A program made the translations under genes and the position numbers. Shown here in pieces: positions 49,890 through 60,625 of a DNA stretch of 64,000 nucleotides. This DNA comes from Morinoia aosen (Eukaryota > Arthropoda > Malacostraca > Amphipoda > Talitridae), in the NCBI GenBank assembly GCA_030386875.1, contig CM059569.1, forward strand, positions 45,981,842 to 46,045,841, in the 5' to 3' direction. The notes beneath the pieces were generated by a model, which was given only the letters and a program-made list of their open reading frames with translations, had not been told where the DNA came from and ran no database searches. Each line of letters starts with the position of its first letter. Within the stretch, counting starts at the first letter, position 1.

Positions 49890-50100
49890 AGAAAAGACTG
49901 TCGCCTTTCTCGAGTTTGTATTTCTCCTCCTCTCCATAACGTGCAGCGACACATCGTCTTTATCTTAAGCCTACGTTTCTCCTCTTCACATGAGGCAACT
50001 CGTTGATCTAGGAATCTCCATCTCTTCACAACTTTACAACGCGCAACAACACAGCTCATTGCTCTCGCGCCTGCATTTCTCCTTCTCCTCTCGGGAAAGA
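49890..50100. repeat. Degenerate repeat, family member 1 (about 75 bp unit)
   Basis: Three decayed units with GCCT.C.TTTCTCCTCTTC and CA.GCAACA.A.CG.CTTTAT words. The same family recurs at 51745-51850. Confidence 0.7.
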
Positions 50101-50187
50101 ATTTGCCCCGCGATTTACCGCCGTGCACCCCTCCCAGCAGATGCGATAATTACGCTCCCAACGAGCATATTTCAAGTCTTCTTCAGG

Positions 50188-50424
50188 CCCTGGCACGCGA
50201 CCGACAGCATCGTCTGCTCTGATATGATTTGCTGTGTGATTTGCGAGCAGCTAGTGGGACTCGTGATTAAATGCGCCCACTGCGTGCGGTGGAGCGACTA
50301 TGGAGGCCATAAAAAAATTGAATTCCGCTTCTTGTCGAGTTTGGTTGTTGGCGTATGGTTGAGTTGTGAAGTACACCGATATTCACTTTTACTCGGCTGC
50401 GGCTGTTCCTGCAGTAACATTTAA
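50188..50424 (+). CDS. Possible Cys-rich terminal exon or relic
   Basis: A good acceptor (CAAGTCTTCTTCAG) opens a frame that runs to TAA at 50422-50424. The protein has a zinc-knuckle-like spacing: CVICEQLVGLVIKCAHC (C-x2-C-x9-C-x2-C), then YGGH, and near the end LLGCGCSC just before the stop. A C-x2-C pair, a GGH and a terminal GCGC-x-C in this order recalls the C-terminal zinc-binding module of WDR59-type SEA/GATOR2 proteins. The block between the second pair and GGH, however, is longer than expected, and no upstream exons were found. It may be a decayed copy, or chance. The annotation is a hypothesis based on cysteine spacing alone. Confidence 0.25.
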   Translation, partial: PWHATDSIVCSDMICCVICEQLVGLVIKCAHCVRWSDYGGHKKIEFRFLSSLVVGVWLSCEVHRYSLLLGCGCSCSNI

Positions 50425-51740
50425 TTTTAACCGACTTGAATTCTACTTACATTGTTAACTCATGTAGTATTGGACCAGCTTTTTTTGGTTAACGTGTGTT
50501 ATGTAGATATATATCACCGATATGTTACATTGATTGTTAAGCTTTGAACAACTCAGATGGTGTTGGCAGGAATGTAAGAGTTTCGAGAATGTAAATATTC
50601 TCAATGGACGGGATGCTTATGCTCTTAAATTAAAGAACTTTTATGAAAAACTGCTAACTTTATAAATATTATTGTAGGAACATGCGACCGACATTTAGCG
50701 TCTATTGAATAGTTTATACAGGTAGAACTTAATGTTTGAAAATGATGAGAGTCTTCAGCAAAAATGCTTCGAAAGAGTCTTAATACTTTGGTTTCATAAA
50801 GGTTTCAATTCGGGGGCGTTGAATGAAACAATATAAAATACAACTTAAATGTGAACAATATCAAGTCACAGTTGACACTAAATACAGAAAATAAATCAGG
50901 AAAGATATAATTTTTCACCGCAGAGGGAAGCGTTATAGGGTTTTACTTTTTGAAAAACTATTTACAATGATGTTAGGCTGTGATGATTAGTTTCAATTTT
51001 TCCGAGATGACGGTGAAATGATGTCGCTTTTTGAGATAAAAAAGGTTCTTGAGAAAACATCTTTATTCTAGCATTGTGTTGTGAGCAGTTTGGCAATTTA
51101 AATTCCTTAAGCTTATCAAACTTTCATTTTTGTACCTTAATATATATACATACAACTTTAAAAACAAAAACTTTCCCCTTAAAAAGGTCGCTCAACACGA
51201 TCACTCTGTAAATAAAGAATCAAATGAGTTGCAGTCAAGTTAAAAATACCAGTAAAGCTTGCCACGGGTTCATTTAAACACTACAGTGAGCGGTAAGATT
51301 GTCAAGACGCCGTTGTGTCGCTCAGGTACCGTTACTCCCTTCATTGCTGACGTCTAAGCGACAATTCTACACTCTGGAGCACCACTACTGTCCTACCTTC
51401 GCTTTTAACGTTGGCCTTAACAGCATTACTATTATTGTTATTGTAATTAGGCTATAACAATAGCTCTACCTTAGACATTGGGATTGTTTCGTAGCGGAAG
51501 CTCGTTAGGCAGCTAATTGTACCCCTAGGAATAATTGAGATGTCTTATTTGGCCTCTAATGTGAGCCTTTTAGGACTGGCCAAGTAGCAGGGGCGTTTTA
51601 ACAATAAGAGCGACGTATTTTCTCATATTATGCCATTATTTGTAGGTTTTCATGATCCTAGTTCACACAATGTAATATTATTATGAATATTTTTTTCCAC
51701 ACTATAAACTGCGATCGTTACTGAGCTTTGGAAATGTGTC
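50425..51740. other. Unique sequence
   Basis: AT-rich, with a GC-richer stretch at 51290-51420. Nothing supportable. Confidence 0.3.
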
Positions 51741-51744
51741 AAAA

Positions 51745-51850
51745 CAAAGCGCCTTCGTCGTAAGCCTGCATTTCTTTTTCTCTTCATACCATGCAGCAAC
51801 ACAACGCCTTTATTTTGAGCCTGCAGTTATCCTTCTCTTTGTTAAGTGCC
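51745..51850. repeat. Degenerate repeat, family member 2
   Basis: AAGCCTGCATTTCTTTTTCT, CATGCAGCAACACAACGCCT and TTTTGAGCCTGCAGTTATCC match words of the 49890-50100 units in the same orientation, 1.7 kb away. Confidence 0.7.
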
Positions 51851-51938
51851 AAAAAAAAACATGTTTAACAAGTGCGAAATATCTGATTCGTCCTGGCGCC
51901 TTTCAGTATTGGCTTCCGTAGAATGATTCTGAACTAAA

Positions 51939-52046
51939 CCCAGTCAAACTTTTTCGGCGGAGCATGCATGTTGTTCGCCGCCTAAGCGATTTAATCACTT
52001 GGGCGGCGAAAAACATGCGTACAGGCGGCGAAAAAGTTAGACTGAG
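51939..52046. mobile_element. Foldback (palindromic) element, copy 1
   Basis: A near-complete palindrome of 108 bp. It begins CCCAGTCAAACTTTTTCGGC and ends with the inverted partner (GTTAGACTGAG). Each arm contains the motif TTCGCCGCC (or CGGCGG) twice, separated by GCATGCATGTT, and the loop is AAGCGATTTAATCACTTGG. Related copies sit at 53914-54019 and 63285-63393. It is far more GC-rich than its surroundings and has no coding capacity, so it is a non-autonomous element or a structured repeat. Confidence 0.85.
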
Positions 52047-52320
52047 AATTTGAGGCTCGAAACCTCGGTTCGCTTTAATTTATTGTCTGCCCAAGAGCCA
52101 AGTTTGCTTGTCCTCTGCTAAGACCGCGCATTCTTCTGAACGTTTCTGGTACTTTGATGAGTCATCGTGTTGATGATCTACAGCCAATTTTTTTGCGCTG
52201 AAAACCCAGTTTTTTTCAGCTCTTGATGCACAGTTGAGCTCAACTGAACTGAAGCGGCGTGAACTTCTGTTCATTATGGCTCTGGGGCTGAGTTTTTTAG
52301 TGCTTGAAGATTTGAAGAAC
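52047..52320. other. Unique sequence
   Basis: Nothing supportable. A 64-codon minus-strand frame is unremarkable. Confidence 0.3.
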
Positions 52321-52565
52321 CCTTGGATATAAAATTAATAATGAAGCTGTATCATAGAATTCATTATCCTAATTATAGGCAGAAGCATGTTCCTGAAACA
52401 TTAGAATAAAATTAATGTGAACTTATGTCAAATAATTCATTAACATTATTATAGGCAGAAGCGTGTGTCTGAGACATTAGAATAAAATTATAATGAATTT
52501 TTGTCATAGAATTCATGATCTCAATTATAGGCTGAAGCATGTTCTTGAGGTATTTGAGTAAAAAG
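52321..52565. repeat. Tandem array, about 75-80 bp unit, 3 copies
   Basis: Copies share TTATAGGCAGAAGC.TGT, GA.ACATTAGAATAAAATTA and CATAGAATTCAT.A. Confidence 0.9.
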
Positions 52566-52827
52566 AGTTATATAAATCCTAAGCCAACTGAGTAAATCAA
52601 ATTGTTTCTCACAAAGAGCACAACAATTTTTTGTTCCTTCACAAGAGCAACATGGCCGTCTGTCAACAATTTTTAAGCCCCTTCCGTTTTCCTGAAACAC
52701 TGAAACAATTCAAAACAGCAGTTGGAGTGCCTAAAATGCAGGCAATTCGGGCGTTTGGAACGCCCTCTTAAAAAGCTCTTTACGGAGACACTTTCTCACC
52801 ATTTCAAGGAGAAGGTGCTCCTCTTAG

Positions 52828-53110
52828 ATCACTCGTCTCTACAATGGACGCACCGATTCTTTGCGGATTTTGGACGGAAATTTCGCCCGATTTCTTCCAG
52901 TGCTTTGCGAACTAATGGACGACGATGGGAGAGCGAACTCCGGCCAGCGCTATCATGTTTCATGCCTCAGAATTGCTTCCGCATGTGAATTACCGCCTGC
53001 AAGGGAAAATCTTGACGAGGAGAAGCCCTTGATGAATGTTCGCCACGAGCTAGGCACTTTGTCTTCTTTTCTCAATTTGCTGGAGATGAATCCGTCTAAT
53101 AACGACCCAT
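52828..53110 (+). CDS. Possible coding relic or exon, unidentified
   Basis: After a good acceptor (GGTGCTCCTCTTAG) the + strand is open for about 90 codons of balanced composition, then merges into a tandem repeat. It includes SLRILDGNFARFLPVLCELM, RYHVSCLRIASACELP and NVRHELGTLSSFLNLLEMN. A donor-like GCAT|GTGAAT (near 52985) could end a shorter exon. Stops upstream (TAG 52825-52827) and the lack of an obvious donor at the right edge leave the boundaries open. No family recognised. Confidence 0.3.
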
Positions 53111-53114
53111 TTGC

Positions 53115-53450
53115 AGCACCGTGGCATCCCCGTTATTGTTCCACCAGTCTTTTTTTAGAATGGAGCTCATTTTTGAACATTTGTGGGCAAGTTATCAGCA
53201 CCGCTATTATTCATGGATTTTTTTTGGGTGCAGTTACTTTTTACGCATTTGATGAACCATATCAGCCCCGTTATTATTCCGCATGTATTTTTTTTAGGGT
53301 ACAGTTACTGTTTAAACACATGTGAACAAATTGGTAGCTCCCTTTTTATTTTTGTCGCTTTTTAGGGTACAGTCACTATTTGTAAACTTCCAAATACGCT
53401 GTCAGCTATTTATTTTTCCTCAAGGTACATTTGTAAACAAGTTGTCAACT
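53115..53450. repeat. Degenerate tandem array, about 75-90 bp unit, 4-5 copies
   Basis: Words recurring in order include ATCAGC.CCG.TATTATTC, TTTTTTT.GGGT.CAGTTACT and ACATTTGT..ACAA.TTG. It extends the preceding open frame artificially. Confidence 0.75.
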
Positions 53451-53913
53451 GCGTTAAATTTTCAGAGATGAAAGCTTTGAAATTTTAGCTACCTCTTCAG
53501 CTATTTCTATTAAGAATCACATGCACAATAGTTGTTGGATGATCTTCTCATCGAATATCCACTAGTAATTATAAATTGTCAGGTTAACAAGCAGTTCTTC
53601 GCTTTACCAGCTCCCTCAGTCAGGCTTTCTTAATTTTCTTTGATTTTTCGTCAAGTATCGACTCGATAAAAGTTGAAAATACTAAGAGCATCTTCGTTTA
53701 TTCATTTCATGATCGCAGGACCGTAGCTAACTTAGTATCCCCAGAACTTATTCCATATAGTTAAAAAACTGCTTCACTCTCTTAACACGCCCTGGATCTT
53801 GCAAGTCGTTGCCGTAGAAAAGTGTTAATAAGTTATCTCTTGTTTATTTGCAGTATCAGTTTTCTTGCTGCTTCGGAATAATTCTTCTGACTGGTGCTTC
53901 ATGAGCTCTTCAA
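53451..53913. other. Unique AT-rich sequence
   Basis: Nothing supportable. Confidence 0.3.
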
Positions 53914-54019
53914 CCCAGTCACTGTTTCGCCGGAGCATGCATGTTTTTCGCCGCCTAAGTGATTTAATTACTTGGGTGGCGAAAAATATGCATGCAGGCA
54001 GTGAAAAAGTTGGACTGGG
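53914..54019. mobile_element. Foldback (palindromic) element, copy 2
   Basis: Bounded by perfect 7 bp inverted ends CCCAGTC (53914-53920) and GACTGGG (54013-54019). The interior matches copy 1 (GCATGCATGTTTTTCGCCGC, loop AAGTGATTTAATTACTTGG). The outer part of the left arm is more diverged (ACTGTTTCGCCGG), while the right arm keeps AGTGAAAAAGTTG. Confidence 0.88.
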
Positions 54020-54370
54020 AAGTAGTGATGCACTATGTAAAATATTACAAAATTTACTCCCTGATTTCTCGATTGTAACACCGTACGTTTATTGGATTGT
54101 TCATGTGAAGGATTAAGTTGCCATAGAAAACAGAATTATTCATGAAAAAACTGGGTTACACTTGGGAAAGACTGGATTGTTCAAGAAAAACTGGGTTGCG
54201 CACGAAGAAGATTACGTTGCTCGATTTTCAAAAACGTTATGTTCAAGATGGTATGATGAGTCCAACAAACCTCACAAGGCCACACTTCAATTTTGCATAG
54301 GGTAACGGTAAAGTGACAATGTTATTTCCTACGATTATTGCAAAAGAAAAATATTACCTCTGTTTCCGAG
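54020..54370. other. Short decayed repeats
   Basis: AAAACTGGGTT.C.C and variants recur at 54147-54205. The remainder is unique. Confidence 0.5.
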
Positions 54371-54562
54371 CCTTCCTCCTAAAAATATTCTCCAAATCGT
54401 CATTGATGAACTTGGTGGGATCCGATGAAAGATACGTTGCCTTTCAATTCTGATCTTTATACCTAAAATATTGAATCAAGGTGCCCTCATAAAATGTTCT
54501 CCAAATCGCCATTGATGAACTTGGTGGGATGCGATGGAAGTTACGTTCCCTTTCAAGGCCTG
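54371..54562. repeat. Two-copy tandem duplication, about 120 bp
   Basis: TTCTCCAAATCGYCATTGAT and GAACTTGGTGGGAT.CGATG.AAG.TACGTT occur in both copies at about 54390 and 54508. Confidence 0.93.
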
Positions 54563-54935
54563 CCACAGGCGCTCGCCATTGTGTTTGAACTTAGCTCTTT
54601 GAGGTCGTTGTGATCCTGGCTTTCCAGTCGTCCTTCATGTGGCAGAGGATTTGTTCTTCTGTCAGTCCAGCTCTCCTCACACAAAGAACTTGAGGAAGTT
54701 ATACATAGTTGAGGGTCCAATTGTCAGACCTAGAGTGACAGAAGCACTGTCATCGTTCTTGATTTCTGGCCAGGATTCTCAATTTTGGACAAATGGTGCT
54801 CGAAAACGACTGAATTTGGTAATCTTTACCGGAATGAGCCAGACAGACAAGTTCTCCGGTAGCCGTGATACCGTTTTATTGCTGGCTACACGGCTCCAAA
54901 TACGACGTAGCGAATTATAAGAAGAAGAAGGGGTG
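54563..54935. other. GC-richer segment ending in a GAAGAAGAAGG run
   Basis: Balanced composition with an open + strand frame (54639-54920, GTG-initiated) and no recognised product. The short GAAGAAGAAG run at the end resembles a retroelement 3' tail, but no other element feature was seen. Confidence 0.3.
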
Positions 54936-55238
54936 AATTTTCATTTGAAGTTCGCACATTATGCTCTCACCCAGTCTGACCTCACCGTTGCTTCCTTGCT
55001 GAGCCCATGCATTCTGATCACAAACATGCCTCAAACATGTCTCTTGGAAAATTGGAGAGGTGGACAGTAACCAAGTGCTCCTAAGTACAGGCGGTAGCTA
55101 ATATTTGATTGAACTTTGTAGTCAATTTCGTCAATCGATCTATTTTTTAAAATAATTTCTCACTCAGAAGCAATTTTCATCGGCGGCAAGAGTCTGAGAA
55201 TTTGCTTAGCATGAATCACCCAAATATTATAACGCAAA
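54936..55238. other. Unique sequence
   Basis: Nothing supportable. Confidence 0.3.
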
Positions 55239-55398
55239 AGCGAGAGTTAATATCCTAGTATCTTTGTGTTAAAATCCTGGTATCTTTGTGTTTATGTCCT
55301 AGTTTATTTGTGTTGATGTCCTAGTTTATTTATGTTAATGTCCTAGCATCTTTGTGTTAATATCCTGACATTTTTGCGTTAATATCCTACTATCTTCA
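55239..55398. repeat. Tandem array, 22 bp unit, 7 copies
   Basis: The unit is close to GTTAATATCCTAGTATCTTT followed by GT, with TTTATTTGT and CATTTTTGC variants. Confidence 0.95.
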
Positions 55399-56327
55399 TT
55401 GCATAGTGATTTGTAGAAACACTGAGGGAAAATATTCATTACAACGGGTTATGCTTAGTAATTTTAGCTTTGAAATGGACTATTTTAACTGCTTTAATAA
55501 AATTGTATCTATGATACTAGATTTTTAGCGCGTTGGCAGCGACGTGAACCGCCGGTGTACACATAGAGAATTTTCACAATGCTGCGGAATGACCACAGAA
55601 GCAGTTCAATTTTTATAAATACTTAATAAAAGCTTATTAAAAGCAGGATTCAGCAAATATTAAGTTTATTAAATATTGCTTTCTACTACAGACTTTAAAT
55701 TTTAGTCGAACAATGTTCTTCAATTTTAACCTATCGCTGTTAACGCGTTAAGACAAACATTATTTGCCAAGATTCATCCATTAAAATCAATGCAACATCT
55801 CACAGACTCGTAACACGTGCCTTCTTTGCTGCCAGATGATTTTTTTGGAGCGTTTACTAATGCTTAACAACAACAAGCCTCGACAGTAATAGCAGTAAGA
55901 GACAGTAACGACTAATTACGGTCTCTTTATTTCTTAATTGTTTGAACACCTTCCATTTTTTCTTTCATTATCTGAAAACATTATCTCGACACACAGAGCT
56001 ATTAAGCCCTCTGAAAATTGTGTAAGTCACCATACATCGTGATAAATTGCAGCATTCTTTATAACAATAAACCACTCAGAGCAGGAACCTGTGTGTGTGT
56101 CCAAGAATTGAGGCATGCAAACATCGCTTCAGCTAAAGCAAACAATGTAAGCTTTTCTTGTTATGAGGACAGCTTTGAAGATCAATTTTACGGCATTTGA
56201 AGCGGAACTGTCTCCGCAACGCATTAAGCATGTCAGAATACGTAAATAGAACATTTATTATAAAATAAGTAGTCACACCACAGTGTTTCGCGAGATCGCC
56301 TTTTATTTCTTAAGAAAGTACTATAGG
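55399..56327. other. Unique AT-rich sequence
   Basis: Nothing supportable. Confidence 0.3.
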
Positions 56328-56329
56328 TA

Positions 56330-56524
56330 CAGTATGTTCCACAAAAACCCGAACCGAGTATTTATTTTCCAGTATCAGTAATATCATCATAATCAGTAAT
56401 ATTTTTTCTAGACATTTATTTGAAGGATAACTTTGCTAGAATTTAAATGCTTGTGGTATTCTTATGATGGTATTTCTGGTACGGGAAAATAAATACTCGG
56501 TTCGGTTTTTTGTGGGACACACTG
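56330..56524. mobile_element. Mariner-type MITE, 195 bp, with TA duplication
   Basis: The left end CAGTATGTTCCACAAAAACC continues CGAACCGAGTATTTATTTTC. The right end, read inverted, is CAGTGTGTCCCACAAAAAAC continuing CGAACCGAGTATTTATTTTC. That makes terminal inverted repeats of at least 41 bp with about three mismatches. The element is flanked by TA on both sides (56328-56329 and 56525-56526), the target duplication of Tc1/mariner transposases. The interior is AT-rich and non-coding. The high similarity of the ends suggests a fairly recent insertion dependent on an enzyme encoded elsewhere. Confidence 0.9.
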
Positions 56525-56530
56525 TAGAAT

Positions 56531-56804
56531 GACATAAATAGTTCCGTCTCATAGCACTGCTTTACTTATTTGAACAGCACGAACTATTTGTGCCAAGCTG
56601 TTTACGTCACTGAGTTTAAACAAAATAACGTCAATCGTGTACACAAATCAGGCGCTTTGATCTCTTGAAAAAGCTGTGCTATATCCAAATCTGAACTCCT
56701 ACGCTTTTGCCGATGAAGCTTGTAGGTCATCGTGTATAATTGCCTTTAAAAGTTTGTTATAAAAGATGAATGTTGTTTTACGTTTCAGTTATCAATTATC
56801 CCGG
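56531..56804. other. Unique AT-rich sequence
   Basis: Nothing supportable. Confidence 0.3.
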
Positions 56805-57295
56805 ATATATTCTGTCTTTTGCGTGTCTTCCCTCGCGTCGCTTATCATCTGAGCATTCGAAGCGAAGTTTCTTTTCTGCACTCTGTGCGTACATTAATAC
56901 TTCCGACGCCCAATTTAAGTTCATTCTTAGCAAATTTCTTAACGCACTCTCGTATGCTGCGCTTTGCGCAACGAATTACAAAATCTCGAGAGACGTCTGC
57001 TGGGGTGCATTCGAAACAATTTCTCAACTCTTGCTCCGTGCGTATATTAATACTCGTGTATTCGACTCTGAATTCAAGTTCATTCTTTGCGTATTTCTTC
57101 ACGCATTCTCGTTCGTTGCGCCTCGAACTGCCGTATAGCGAGGGAAGTCCTAGCGTATTAGAAACAACTTCTCTACTGCCCTCTGTGCGTTTATTAATAC
57201 TCGTGTATTGACTCTAAAATAAAGTTCATTCCTCACGTATTCTTCACGCATTCTCGTTCGTCGCGCCTCGAATAGGCAAACAGCGAGGGACGCCC
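56805..57295. repeat. Tandem array, about 165 bp unit, 3 copies
   Basis: Copies share CTCTGTGCGT..ATTAATACT, AAGTTCATTC, CACGCATTCTCGTTCGT.GCG and AGCGAGGGA. Long open frames on both strands are repeat artefacts. Confidence 0.9.
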
Positions 57296-57530
57296 TAGCT
57301 GAAGTGTGTGGCTGTCGATGCTCTTTTTGCCGCAACAGGTGGGCCATTTGGACGGCTGAGCTACTGCAGAAGATCGGAGTGAGCAACATTACTTTGCCTT
57401 CTGGGGCGGCCTGCGCTGAGTTACGGCGTCCTCAGAACTTGTTCGTGATCGTGACTCGCTTGAAACTGTCAATTTTACGCGCTATAATTTCATTACTGGC
57501 AGAGGCGCGATGAATTCAGAAGAATCGAGT
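57296..57530. other. GC-richer segment with splice-like signals
   Basis: Acceptor-like CTCTTTTTGCCGCAACAG at 57350 and donor-like CGGA|GTGAGC at 57378 would bound a very short exon. The + strand stays open to 57513, but no product is recognisable. Confidence 0.25.
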
Positions 57531-57750
57531 CATGTTACGCATCTGCATGACGGGCCTAGCTGTGGGGTATTATTTTCATCATTATTTATTGGCTAGAGGA
57601 TATTTTGCATCTACGTTACCCGTGTGACAGGCCTGGCTGTGATGTATTATTTTCATCATTATTGGCTTGATGATATGTCGCATCTACGTTAACCGGGTGA
57701 TGAGCAGTGCTGTGAGGTAATATTTTCATCTTTATTGGCTCGTGGATATC
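57531..57750. repeat. Tandem array, about 75 bp unit, 3 copies
   Basis: Copies share CGCATCTACGTTA, GGCCT.GCTGTG and TATTATTTTCATC.TTATTGGC. Confidence 0.93.
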
Positions 57751-58395
57751 AGAGCTCTAGTTTTTCATCACGAAACTTAATATTTTGGCGACTAAATGCG
57801 AAATTTAAGTGAAAACTCAAATGTAAACATCCGTTTCATTTTTGAACAGCAAGTACTTATACGATGCTTCAGTGTTATTTAAAACATGCTTGCTCGTTGA
57901 TGTAAGGTTAAAAAAAAGTGCTAGGTACTTATGTTGAGAATTGTAACAGTTATATCTTTCACAGTTTAAAAATTTATTCTACATATTCGGGTTTCTATTG
58001 AATCAATAAATCAGTAGCATAGTACAATACCAAATCAGACTATTAATTGATATTCTAATACTGTGGCAAGAAGGCACAATTTAATGCAACGAAATAGTTA
58101 CTCTCAATGAATATTGAGAAAAATTTAACTTATACGGACTACAACGAAATGTTATTTCTTCCATAAGTAGAAATAGGACTCACTTAACCATTAGGCGGAA
58201 GGAAAATATTCAATAATATTGTCATTTATCCTTCATCTTCTTCTCCATGTTTCATTGTTGGACCAAGATTGGGACACTGAAAACCAAGACAAAACCAAAG
58301 ACCAGACAAAGTTGAAACTATCATCTCGCTCTATGACATTTTACGAGTAGATTTTTAAAAATCAAAGTCATGCGTTCGTTCCTCAAGTAGCAATC
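57751..58395. other. Unique AT-rich sequence
   Basis: Nothing supportable. Confidence 0.3.
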
Positions 58396-59625
58396 CTGTC
58401 ATGAACCTCAATATTAGACCACTCCTACAGACCTCAATATTAGACCACTCCTACAGACCTCAATATTTGACCACTCCACAGACCTCAATATTAGACCACT
58501 CCTACAGACCTCGATATTAGACCACTCCTACAGACCTCAATATTAGACCACTCTTACAGACCTCGATATTAGACCACTCCTACAGACCTCAATATTAGAC
58601 CACTCCTACAGACCTCAATATTAGACCACTTCTACAGACCTCAATATTATACCACTCCTACAGACCTCAATATTAGACCACTCCTACAGACCTCAATATT
58701 AGACCACTCCTACAGACCTCGATATTAGACTACTCCTACAGACCTCAATATTAGACCACTCCTACAGACCTCAATATTAAACCACTTCTACAGACCTCAA
58801 TATTAGACCACTCCTACAGACCTCAATATTATACCACTCCTACAGACCTCAATATTAGACCACTCCTACAGACCTCAATATTAGACCACTCCTACAGACC
58901 TCAATATTAGACCACTTCTACAGACCTAAATATTAGACCACTCCTACAGACCTCAATATTAGACCACTCCTACAGACCTCAATATTAGACCACTCCTACA
59001 GACCTCAATATATGACCACCGTCGCTAACCTCAATATTGGACCACTGTTTCAGACCTCAGTATTAGACCACTGAAACAGACTTCAATATTAGACCACTCG
59101 TTCAGACCTTAATGTTAGACTTCAATGTTGGCCATGGACCTTTGTTTTAGACCACAGTAACAGACCCAAATATTAAGCCACTGTAACACACCTCAATATT
59201 GTACCTTTGTAATAGACCTCAATACTAGACCACTGTCACAGACCTCATTATTGGGCCACTGTCGCAGACTTCAATATATAAGACCCCTGTCACAGACCTT
59301 AATATTAGACCATAGTGACAGACATCAAGTTTTGATCATTTCTACAGACCTAAATATTAGACCACTGTAACAGACCTCAATATTAGACCCCTGTCACAGG
59401 CCTTAATATTAGACCACAGTGACAGACATCAAGTTTGGGTCCCTTCTACAGACCTTAATATTAGACCATTATCGCAGACTTCAATATTAGACCCCTGTCA
59501 CAGGCCTTAATATTAGACCACAGTGACAGACATCAAATTTTGGTCACTTCTACAGACCTCGATATTAGACCATTGTAACAGACCTCAATATTAGACCCCT
59601 GTTACCTGCTTCAATATTACACCAA
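58396..59625. repeat. Minisatellite, 26 bp unit, more than 40 copies
   Basis: The unit CAGACCTCAATATTAGACCA followed by CTCCTA is nearly uniform from 58400 to about 59010 (roughly 23 copies). To the right it decays into variants, including a longer compound block (CTGTCACAGGCCTTAATATT then AGACCACAGTGACAGACATC) repeated about three times at 59280-59540. The array thus has a young left part and an old right part. Confidence 0.97.
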
Positions 59626-59989
59626 CGTCACAGACCACGTAAACCCTAGACCTCCTGGTTTGCTGCCGAGAAGTATACAAAGTACACCTTTGTAAATTAA
59701 CGATACAATCTTAAGTAAAAATATTGTTCCCTCTAATTTTTTATACAATTACGGGAAAAGCATACAGTTAAAATTTCTACTCTGATTTTTCAGAAACTGA
59801 CTCGCATTTCGAAACACTAAAACAAATATTTCTTTTAATCAGAAATCGTAAATTTTTGCTGGGGCTTTATGTAATATTTGCTACAGGCCTTAGTCATCAT
59901 GTGTTGGAATCATTTTATGGCAAGTTATAGATGACCTCATTATATCCAAACCTTCATAACTCGACTCGTATTAATATTTTGTGGTAGTT
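59626..59989. other. Unique AT-rich sequence
   Basis: Nothing supportable. Confidence 0.3.
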
Positions 59990-60625
59990 AAAATATTTTT
60001 TGAAAACATTTTATTTTGCGAATGTCAACACGAAGTTGAATACAAGGTATCACTTGATTTAATTAACATTTTAACTGTGAATGGCAACACTAAGTTTAAT
60101 ACAAGGTATCACTTGATTTAATTAATATTTTAACTGGGAATGGCAACACGAAGTTGAATACAAGGTATCACTTGATTTAATTAACATTTTAACTGTGAAT
60201 GGCAACACGAAGTTGAATACAAGGTATCACTTGATTTAATTAACATTTTAACTGTGAATGGCAACACTAAGTTGAATACAAGGTATCACTTGATTTAATT
60301 AACATTTTAACTGTGAATGGCAACACTAAGTTGAATACAATTCATCACTTGATTTAATTAACATTTTAACTGTGAATGGCAACACGAAGTTAAATACAGG
60401 TATCACTTGATTTAATTAATATTTTAACTGTGAATGGCAGCACGAAGTTGAATACAAGGTATCACTTGATTTAATTAACATTTTAACTGTGAATGGAAAG
60501 GCAAAGTTAAATACAGGTATCACTTGATTTTACATTTTCACTCTGCATGGCAATACGAAGTTGAAAACAGGTATCACTAAATTGAATGTTTTAACTCTGA
60601 ACCGCATTATGAAGTTAAAAACATG
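59990..60625. repeat. Tandem array, 59 bp unit, about 10 copies
   Basis: The unit reads ATTTTAACTGTGAATGGCAA, CACGAAGTTGAATACAAGGT, ATCACTTGATTTAATTAAC. The middle copies are nearly identical; the right-hand ones lose the TTAATTAA part. Confidence 0.97.

Noticed and set aside
54563..54935. Retroelement 3' end with a GAA tail
   Set aside because: Only a short GAAGAAGAAGG run supports it. No reverse transcriptase frame, tRNA-like head or target duplication was seen.
56770..57211. Two + strand frames of 122 and 130 codons
   Set aside because: They overlap each other and a minus-strand frame across a 165 bp tandem array. No motif or splice signals fit.
18901..60625. The two 59 bp arrays (18.9 kb and 60.0 kb) as one family
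   Set aside because: The unit length is the same but the sequences are unrelated, so the shared length looks coincidental.
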